The position numbers and the translations under genes were made by a program. DNA of 64,000 bases from positions 36,312 to 100,311 of the forward strand of contig JAUNUK010000006.1 in assembly GCA_030538185.1 (NCBI GenBank), in the 5' to 3' direction. The notes under the pieces were generated by a model. That model had not been told where the DNA came from and searched no databases. It saw nothing but the letters and a program-made list of their open reading frames with translations. This document shows positions 58,985 through 64,000 of this stretch, piece by piece. The stretch comes from Actinomycetaceae bacterium (GTDB lineage: Bacteria > Actinomycetota > Actinomycetes > Actinomycetales > Actinomycetaceae). Within the stretch, counting starts at the first letter, position 1, and the number at the start of each line of letters is the position of its first letter.

Positions 58985-59758
58985 TCAGCGGGTTTGGGTG
59001 AGGTACATGAGGACGGCGCGGACTCGGCGGTTTTCTTCTTCGGGGCCCAGGCCCAGTTTCATGAACACGTTTGCCACATGCTTGGACACCGAGGCTGCAG
59101 AGACAAACAACTTCTCTTGGATCTGCGAGTTCGACAGGCCCTGAGCCATGAGCTCCAAAACCTCTGCCTCGCGCGGGGTCAAAGCCTGCAACACGGGTGC
59201 TCGATGCTGCATCAAATGCGCCGCCACCTGCGGGTCAACCACCATTCCGCCGGCGGCAATCACCGACAAAGACTGCATGAAATCCGCCACTCGCGTAATG
59301 CGGTCCTTCAACAAATAACCCAGACCACCCGGGGAAGGCTCGCGCGTGGCAGATTCATTTCCGAGGGCGTCTCGAACAGGCTGTGGCGTCAACGCAGACA
59401 ACCGAGAAACGTTACTACTTGGGGCAAGATTAGCGCCTGGTTCGCTCTCGGAAGAAGAAAATAGCGCCCGTGCGTAGGTGGAGGCAACGTACTGCGAAAA
59501 AACCAGCAGGCCGATGGTGGGGTGTGTGGCTCGAATCTGTACAGCGGCGCGCAGGCCGTCGTCTTCCATATGTGGGGGCATGCGTACATCGGTGATGACC
59601 AGATCGGGCAGGTCAGCTGAAGCGGCCAAAGAGTCAACCACGTCAATCAGTTCGTCTGCGGTTTCGACCTGGGCAATCACCTCGTGGCCCTGGCGTGCAA
59701 GTAAGCCAACCAGCCCTTCGCGCAAAATGGCCGCATCATCCGCCACAACAACCCGCAT
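58985..59758 (-). CDS. NarL/LuxR-family response regulator with an inserted loop
   Basis: 257 residues. The receiver has VVVADDAAILREGL, phosphoacceptor Asp57 (VITDVRMPP) and Lys in GYLLKDRI. The LuxR helix-turn-helix is LTPREAEVLELMAQGLSNSQIQEKLFVSAASVSKHVANVFMKLG. Between FSQYVASTYARALF and GGLGYLLKD lies a Ser/Pro-rich insert of about 43 residues (about 101-143; DNA about 59330-59458) that relatives lack. It contains an exact 13-mer (59357-59369) read as ALGN. ATG 59758 fits the receiver start. Its likely kinase (60307-61098) is separated by a toxin-antitoxin pair. Confidence 0.88.
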   Translation of the reverse strand: MRVVVADDAAILREGLVGLLARQGHEVIAQVETADELIDVVDSLAASADLPDLVITDVRMPPHMEDDGLRAAVQIRATHPTIGLLVFSQYVASTYARALFSSSESEPGANLAPSSNVSRLSALTPQPVRDALGNESATREPSPGGLGYLLKDRITRVADFMQSLSVIAAGGMVVDPQVAAHLMQHRAPVLQALTPREAEVLELMAQGLSNSQIQEKLFVSAASVSKHVANVFMKLGLGPEEENRRVRAVLMYLTQTR

Positions 59759-59905
59759 ATCAGTCCTCAACTCGACTAGTCCCACCGATCACAAGTGTAA
59801 GGCCGCAGTGCTAGAAAAGTTATCCACAGGTTGACATTTTAGATTTTATCCACAGCTGAGAATAGAGGACCTTCGACACGAAGCTTGAGGTCGTCACAAT
59901 GGACT

Positions 59906-60142
59906 ATGGTCATTTGGAAATCGGCGTATAAACATGGGTGTTCTTCGGAAGACATCAAACTTGCGATGGATACCTCTTTGACTGTCCTTCGTATCGGTGA
60001 GGATCCGGACAGGAGGTTGTATATGGGTTTCGATACAAGACTTCGTCCTCTAGAAATTGTGACGGTAATGAGCGACGATGGTGTGGAAGTGGTTATCCAC
60101 GCGATGAAACTGAGGAAAAAGTATTATGCGAGAGGGTGGTGA
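59906..60142 (+). CDS. Putative toxin of a small toxin-antitoxin pair (BrnT-like fold)
   Basis: 78 residues (TTG 59885 would add seven). WKSAYKHGCSSEDIKLAMDT, then LYMGFDTRLRPLEIVTV and VVIHAMKLRKKYYARGW, match a common actinobacterial family of short basic proteins predicted to be BrnT/RelE-like toxins. The next frame, four bases on, encodes a short acidic partner. The pair lies in the gap between a response-regulator gene and its kinase. Activity is inferred only. Confidence 0.62.
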   Translation: MVIWKSAYKHGCSSEDIKLAMDTSLTVLRIGEDPDRRLYMGFDTRLRPLEIVTVMSDDGVEVVIHAMKLRKKYYARGW

Positions 60143-60146
60143 GGAC

Positions 60147-60293
60147 ATGACAATACCTGTGGTTGAAACGGTAGAGGGCTTTACGGAAGAACAGTTAAAA
60201 GCCTGGCAAGAGGAAGCTGAAAAGGGGTATGACCTCAGTACAGCTGTCCCTGTCGATAATCCTCATTTGCATGATGGTGAGAATACGGACTGA
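60147..60293 (+). CDS. Putative antitoxin of the BrnT-like pair
   Basis: 48 residues, acidic. The core EGFTEEQLKAWQEEAEKGYDLST matches the short antitoxins that pair with the preceding toxin family (usual form: EEQIxxWAxEAExGYD). ATG 60147 follows GGTGAGGA, four bases after the toxin stop, so the two are translationally coupled. Unusually, the toxin comes first and the antitoxin lacks a recognisable DNA-binding region. Confidence 0.6.
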   Translation: MTIPVVETVEGFTEEQLKAWQEEAEKGYDLSTAVPVDNPHLHDGENTD

Positions 60294-60306
60294 TGTGCGG
60301 GTTTGC

Positions 60307-61098
60307 CTAGATGGGTGTGAGGCCGGATTCGCCGGTTCGCAGCAGCAAAGGGATCTGGGCGCGCACTGTTGTGGGGCCACCGGGCGGCGAGATAACGTTT
60401 ACGGTGCCACCGAAAGCAGCCAGGCGTTCAGTCAGGCCGGCTAGGCCGTGACCTTTTGTGATGCAGGCTCCACCTGGACCTTCATCGACTACTGACACAT
60501 GTAAGGCGTCATCAGCTGCAAGCATCACCGACACCTGGGCGCCTGGCGCGTACTTCGCAGCGTTTGTCAGCGCCTCAGAAACCAGGAAATACGCGGTCGA
60601 TGCAACGCCGTCGGGTAGCACAGGCAAGGGGTGGGGCACCGCCAGACGAGCCTTGGGCTGTAGACCCGCGTGGCCAATCAACTCACGCACAGCAACCTCA
60701 AGGCCGTGGTCGGTAAGCACCTGCGGATGGACGTCACGCACCGTGTGTCGTAACGACACCAAGGCCAGATCGTTTAGTTCCTGGGCTTGTGACAATAGTG
60801 TGGCAAGCTCCTGGGCTTTTGAGGTTGTCGCGGTTGATGTTTCTGGCGTATGTGACATCAGAAGTTCAGTAAGTTGTTGTGCAATCCAGGCGGCTTCGCC
60901 GATTTTTAGGCCCGTTGCCACCAGGTATTGCTGGGCACCATCATGCAGGTCACCTTCAATGCGGCGGCGCTCAATCTCAAAAGCATCCACAATGGCACGC
61001 CTGGATTCGCGCAGACCGACAACCTCGGCAGCCAGGGTTTGCGCGCGTGTTCCAAGGCCCCGCCCTCGGAAAAATCTTTGAAAAAACTGTCCACCCAT
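60307..61098 (-). CDS. Soluble NarL-type sensor histidine kinase
   Basis: About 263 residues, cytoplasmic. HisKA_3 motif with phosphoacceptor His52 in RRRIEGDLHDGAQQYLVATG; ATP-binding domain with VSEALTNAAKYAPGAQVSV and VDEGPGG...GHGLAGLTERLAAFGG. There is no sensor domain, so it may read the state of the neighbouring exporter. The first residues (FFRGRGLG) are encoded by an iterated core in an unusual frame (61061-61069). The start is uncertain (ATG 61098 or TTG 61110). It is divergent from the ABC transporter. Confidence 0.82.
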   Translation of the reverse strand: MGGQFFQRFFRGRGLGTRAQTLAAEVVGLRESRRAIVDAFEIERRRIEGDLHDGAQQYLVATGLKIGEAAWIAQQLTELLMSHTPETSTATTSKAQELATLLSQAQELNDLALVSLRHTVRDVHPQVLTDHGLEVAVRELIGHAGLQPKARLAVPHPLPVLPDGVASTAYFLVSEALTNAAKYAPGAQVSVMLAADDALHVSVVDEGPGGACITKGHGLAGLTERLAAFGGTVNVISPPGGPTTVRAQIPLLLRTGESGLTPI

Positions 61099-61144
61099 CA
61101 AACCCAAGTCTATCCACCACTCAACACCTCTGTGATGCGTACAG

Positions 61145-61162
61145 GGTAGAGCTAGGTCTACC
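61145..61162. promoter_or_regulatory. Inverted repeat between kinase and ABC transporter genes
   Basis: GGTAGAGCTAGGTCTACC has 6-bp inverted arms (GGTAGA/TCTACC) with a 6-bp centre, in the divergent gap. It is a candidate site for the LuxR regulator at 58985. Confidence 0.4.
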
Positions 61163-61219
61163 TGGAAAAGTGGAGGTGGGGCTGTTTTCTTGGGCGGGGA
61201 TGCGCGGCATTGTTGAAGC

Positions 61220-62254
61220 ATGGAAACTATAACTATGAACCCTCAGCAGGGCCAGCCCCAAGGTCGTCCTCAAGGACAGCACGATTTTCAACAGACGCAA
61301 GCGCAAGCGCAACAACCAGCGCAACACCCCACCAGCCAAACATCAGCGAAGCTGGTGGGTCGCGGGATCGTCAAAACCTTCGGCCACGTAAAAGCCCTAG
61401 CAGGCGTTTCAATCGATATCCCCGCAGGTCAGCAGGTCGCCATTATGGGCCCATCGGGTTCTGGAAAATCGACGCTGCTGCACTGCATGGCAGGAATCTT
61501 GAAGCCCGACAGTGGCGAAATCCGCCTGGGTGATGACCTCTTTTCGCGCCTGTCGGACGCCTCGCGCTCACGTCTGCGCGCAACGCGCTACGGCTTCGTG
61601 TTCCAAGACGGACAACTGGTGCCCGAACTAAACGCGCGCGAAAACGTCGCCCTGCCGCTCATGTTGCAAGGTGTGAAACGTGGGCGGGCCTGCGCACAAG
61701 CAGACGTGTGGCTAGAGCGTTTGGGCATCCCGGAACTCAAAAAACGCCGCCCCGGAGACATGTCCGGCGGCCAAGCCCAACGAGTCGCCATCGCAAGAGC
61801 CCTGGTCCACGGCCCTGCAGTCGTCTTCGCCGACGAACCCACCGGCGCCCTCGACCAAGCCACCGGCCACGAAGTCATGCAAATCCTGACCACCACCGCC
61901 CGCATGTCCGGCGCCTCTCTGGTCGTCGTCACGCACGACCCCGCCGTCGCCGCCTGGTGTAACCGCATTGTGGAAATCCGAGACGGCCTCATGCACACCG
62001 ACCGCCTGGTTCAACAGATCAAGGCCGAGGGCGGCGCGGGTTCCACGCCTGATCCTAGAAATAGTGCTGTCACAAGTGGGCAGGCTCTACGCTCGGCCTC
62101 ATCTGCTGGGACCACAACCACAAAAACCGCCCTCGGCAATGGAAACACAACCCTGCGTCTGGAAGCCAAGGAAACCCCTGGTCAGACTTTGGGAATGTTG
62201 GCGGGGTTGCTGCGCTTGGCGCCTCGCCCCGCGTTGGGAGGGCAGCAGGCATGA
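61220..62254 (+). CDS. MacB/LolD-type ABC transporter ATP-binding protein
   Basis: 344 residues. A Gln-rich N-terminal tail (1-42) is unusual. Walker A MGPSGSGKST, signature MSGGQAQRVAIARAL, Walker B VVFADEPTGALD and switch His (VVVTHDPAVA) follow. A low-complexity C-terminal extension (about 270-344) carries two iterated-motif copies: a core (62025) as KAEGG and an exact 13-mer (62128-62140) as ALGN. ATG 61235 is an alternative start. With the FtsX-like permease it forms a mechanotransmission or peptide-export system, probably controlled by the adjacent kinase and regulator. Confidence 0.88.
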   Translation: METITMNPQQGQPQGRPQGQHDFQQTQAQAQQPAQHPTSQTSAKLVGRGIVKTFGHVKALAGVSIDIPAGQQVAIMGPSGSGKSTLLHCMAGILKPDSGEIRLGDDLFSRLSDASRSRLRATRYGFVFQDGQLVPELNARENVALPLMLQGVKRGRACAQADVWLERLGIPELKKRRPGDMSGGQAQRVAIARALVHGPAVVFADEPTGALDQATGHEVMQILTTTARMSGASLVVVTHDPAVAAWCNRIVEIRDGLMHTDRLVQQIKAEGGAGSTPDPRNSAVTSGQALRSASSAGTTTTKTALGNGNTTLRLEAKETPGQTLGMLAGLLRLAPRPALGGQQA

Positions 62255-63708
62255 AAACGGCATTAGCCTTGGCGCCCGCGCTGGTCCGGGCGCGTATGAA
62301 ATCGACGAAAGGCATGGCGTGGCTGGAAATCCTGGGCGTCGCCAGCTATGCGCTGTGCGCCTGGATGCTGTTCACGGTCGCGTCTGGGACGTGGATGTTT
62401 TATCGGCGCGCAGGCCACATGCCTGAATCGGCGCGCGCGGCAACCGTAAACATGGGATTGTCGGCCGACCAGGCAGACGTTTTCGGAGGCATATACCTGG
62501 CCATGGCGATTTTGGCCTGCGCGGTTTTGATTGTTCCCGTGCTGGGATTGGGCGGGGCGGCGGCTCGCCTGGGGGCACAGGCGAAGGCCGAATCCTTGGC
62601 GGCCATGCGCCTAGTCGGTTTGACCTCGGGGCAAACTGCGGTGATCCGGCTTGTAGAATCCCAGGTGGCAGCTGTTTTGGGTGTGATTATAGGGTTTGTG
62701 GCCTGGGCTGTGGCTTTGCCTCTTTGGTCGCTCGTCTCATTCCAGGGCGCACCGATTGAAGCTACCGAGATGCTAATGCCCTGGTGGTTCTGGGTTCTGG
62801 GGGTGAGTACGGTCCTGGTGTTGGCTGCTGTGTCGACGCTGCTGGGCCTGACGAAGGTCTGGATTTCACCCTTGGGTGTGTCCAAGCGTGGCAAGAACAA
62901 GAGTTTGCGCGCTTGGCGCCTAGTCTTCTTTGGGCTGGTTGCCTTGGCGTTTATTGGGTACTTGATTTTCGGTGGCGGAATGAGGGCTACTGTCGTCGTT
63001 GGTTTTGCGGTGGCCGGGATCTTTGTGGCCGGGTTGATGTTTGCCACCATGGTGGTTGCCCCCTGGGTTTTGCAGCTCATGGTGTTGCCGTTCACTCGCG
63101 CATCAACACCCTCAACCCTGCTGGCCGCCAGGCGGATAACACACGATCCGAAGGCCGCCTGGAGGGCAATCGGAGGCCTATCAATGCTGATGATCGTTGC
63201 AACCTTCGCGTCGGCAGCCATCAATACGCTGATGATGGCGGATACTTCTACCAAAATTGACCAGAACGTCCCCACCATGGGTGACCTTTTCATAACGGAT
63301 CTGATGACGGGCCTCTTGATCACCTTGGTGTTCGCAATGGTCATAGGCGTCATGGTCACCTTGACACAGCAGGCATCCAGCGTCATTGAGGGGGCGGACG
63401 TTGCGCGCGCCTTGGACTGGGCGGGCGCCCCCGCAGGTTTGCATGTGCGCACGCGCCTAAAACAGGTTGCCCTGCCCTTGGTTGCTGGCCTGGTGGGAGG
63501 GATTGGCATCGGTTGGTTCCTATCCCTGATTGTCACAACCGGCGTCGCCTACGAACAGACGGCTGGCTACACGCACATGGATATGAACGCCTGGGGAGTC
63601 ATTGGCTCCGTAGCCGTACTGGCGGTTGTGTTTGCCCTGGTGGCAGCTCTGGCGTGTGTGCCTCTGGAGCGTTCCTTGCTAGGTCGCCATGTGCGACGTA
63701 ACGACTAA
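62251..63708 (+). CDS. FtsX-like ABC transporter permease
   Basis: 485 residues with about ten hydrophobic segments. Two FtsX-type blocks are visible: LGGAAARLGAQAKAESLAAMRLVGLTSGQ near residue 105-135, and VTLTQQASSVIEGADVARALDWAGAPAGLHVRTRLKQV near 370-410, each with the helix-loop pattern of FtsX permeases. It overlaps the ATPase gene by four bases. In actinobacteria such pairs with NarL-type regulators often respond to cell-envelope stress. A family-A hairpin follows. Confidence 0.85.
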   Translation: MKTALALAPALVRARMKSTKGMAWLEILGVASYALCAWMLFTVASGTWMFYRRAGHMPESARAATVNMGLSADQADVFGGIYLAMAILACAVLIVPVLGLGGAAARLGAQAKAESLAAMRLVGLTSGQTAVIRLVESQVAAVLGVIIGFVAWAVALPLWSLVSFQGAPIEATEMLMPWWFWVLGVSTVLVLAAVSTLLGLTKVWISPLGVSKRGKNKSLRAWRLVFFGLVALAFIGYLIFGGGMRATVVVGFAVAGIFVAGLMFATMVVAPWVLQLMVLPFTRASTPSTLLAARRITHDPKAAWRAIGGLSMLMIVATFASAAINTLMMADTSTKIDQNVPTMGDLFITDLMTGLLITLVFAMVIGVMVTLTQQASSVIEGADVARALDWAGAPAGLHVRTRLKQVALPLVAGLVGGIGIGWFLSLIVTTGVAYEQTAGYTHMDMNAWGVIGSVAVLAVVFALVAALACVPLERSLLGRHVRRND

Positions 63709-63713
63709 AACTA

Positions 63714-63776
63714 GCTGACTGTATCGGTCGGGTGCTGAGTGTGTCGCCCGGAACGCTCCCGACCGATACAGTCAGC
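63714..63776. repeat. Family-A dispersed hairpin repeat, copy 3 (19-bp perfect stem)
   Basis: GCTGACTGTATCGGTCGGG (63714-63732) pairs perfectly with 63758-63776 around a 25-nt loop (63733-63757). Within the loop GCTGAGTGTGTCG repeats the start of the arm. It follows the FtsX-like gene and precedes the YwiC-like gene on the same strand. Confidence 0.75.
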
Positions 63777-63817
63777 GGGGCTTCGGTTTTGGTGACCGGT
63801 GAGGGATAATCGTCAGC

Positions 63818-64000
63818 ATGTCAACGAGTCGGATGCCAATCGAGCCAACAGGCCCAACACGCCCAACTGGCACAACCGAGCCAACCACTCCAAGTGCTCA
63901 GGCCTCCGCACGCACAACCCAAAAACACAAGAACCCCTAAAACACGAAAAACCTCCGCACCGCCGATTGGATCCCCGACCAGCACGGAGCCTGGCCAATG
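63818..64000 (+). pseudogene. YwiC-like gene, 5' end with in-frame stop (cut by window end)
   Basis: ATG 63818 opens a 40-codon Thr/Pro-rich frame ending at TAA (63938-63940). The same frame then continues through DWIPDQHGAWPM to the window end, which is the conserved start of YwiC-like membrane proteins (QHGAWAM). No ATG, GTG or TTG lies in frame between the stop and that motif. The gene is therefore either interrupted by a nonsense mutation, or begins at a rare codon, or holds a sequencing error. Its 3' part lies outside the window. Confidence 0.55.

Larger units (their letters stand above)
1628..62140. repeat. Dispersed family of the iterated 13-mer ATTKCCGAGGGCG (44 core copies)
   Basis: Core CCGAGGGCG on the plus strand begins at 1628, 2037, 3348, 8438, 13650, 16313, 18541, 19732, 21631, 26499, 27617, 29853, 32494, 38659, 40650, 41626, 46043, 52038, 57389, 58305, 59361 and 62025. 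On the minus strand (seen as CGCCCTCGG) it begins at 5577, 7583, 11445, 14009, 18147, 19789, 20917, 28278, 29827, 30567, 31500, 32852, 36943, 43751, 45375, 47491, 51453, 51925, 54055, 57303, 61061 and 62128. Twenty-three copies have ATT at the -4 to -2 positions. Near copies occur at 2651, 15161, 23414, 24333, 42443, 44170, 50148 and 54075. Confidence 0.9.

Noticed and set aside
1628..62140. The iterated motif as a Chi-like or KOPS-like polar sequence
   Set aside because: Orientation is balanced (22 and 22) across the window with no run on one strand. Polar recombination or segregation words are strongly skewed.
1628..62140. The iterated motif as a by-product of codon preference
   Set aside because: It occurs in several reading frames, in both orientations relative to genes, and in intergenic DNA with the same ATTK flank.
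62400..63536. Long minus-strand reading frame (378 codons)
   Set aside because: It lies antisense to the FtsX-like permease gene, is Thr/Lys/Pro-rich without recognisable domains, and is explained by codon bias of the real gene.
1..64000. tRNA, rRNA, CRISPR array or intact insertion sequence
   Set aside because: Reading both strands I found no cloverleaf, no regularly spaced repeats with spacers and no transposase; a dedicated scan could still find something missed by eye.

Overview
The window looks like chromosome from a mid-GC (roughly 55-57%, estimated by eye), fermentative or facultatively anaerobic actinobacterium, most likely Actinomycetaceae-like. The grounds are cell-wall-binding-repeat-2 proteins (one with a trypsin-like protease, one with a CAP domain), a pyruvate:ferredoxin oxidoreductase operon, a WXG100-like/lipase pair, YbjN and LigA-misnamed families typical of actinobacteria, and many GTG/TTG starts. 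I see no rRNA, tRNA, CRISPR array, prophage or intact insertion sequence. No gene-free stretch exceeds 300 bp.

Layout. 1-1923: end of a sugar-binding protein gene and an MsmK-type ATPase. 2069-5434: small membrane proteins and two toxin-antitoxin modules (ParDE and FitAB), with a 91-bp duplication of the fitB 3' end. 5674-10468: PorC-PorA-PorB plus a GltD-like flavoprotein carrying a ferredoxin tail. 10465-13846: secreted protease and divergent BrnQ. 13927-18132: DASS dicarboxylate transporter, sensor kinase and response regulator. 18288-24583: paired lipoproteins, hexose-6-P mutarotase, ABC-2 exporter with DesK/DesR-like regulators. 24679-30840: acyl-CoA dehydrogenase, cupin, pntAB, two fluoride channels. 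31033-33092: DsbA-like and CcdA-like redox pair. 33107-41035: DeoR-controlled sugar importer with FGGY kinase and RpiB-like isomerase. 41109-46035: ankyrin lipoprotein, flippase-like membrane protein with a pseudokinase, DedA. 46205-48905: copper ATPase with CopZ. 49119-54818: YbjN pair, PurB, WXG-like protein and lipase. 55031-58971: CAP surface protein, holin-like protein, HisC, lipoprotein. 58985-63708: LuxR regulator, a toxin-antitoxin pair, histidine kinase and a divergent FtsX-type ABC transporter. 63818-64000: start of a YwiC-like gene broken by a stop codon.

The most striking signal is not a gene. The 9-mer CCGAGGGCG occurs 44 times in 64 kb (22 per strand; about one expected from base composition). 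It has an extended consensus ATTKCCGAGGGCG, present exactly 19 times. It lies in intergenic DNA, as inverted pairs forming terminator-like stems, and in coding DNA, where it often encodes ISEGG/AEGG/ALGN in loops, linkers and termini. This resembles the DNA uptake sequences of Neisseria and Pasteurellaceae, although I know of no such system described in actinobacteria. Two families of dispersed hairpin repeats are also present. In one, the stem bases covary between copies while a 21-nt loop is conserved.

Other unusual points are a copper ATPase with its metal-binding domain embedded in the ATP-binding region, a toxin-antitoxin pair lodged between a kinase and its regulator, and an RpiB-like isomerase without the usual ring-opening histidine.
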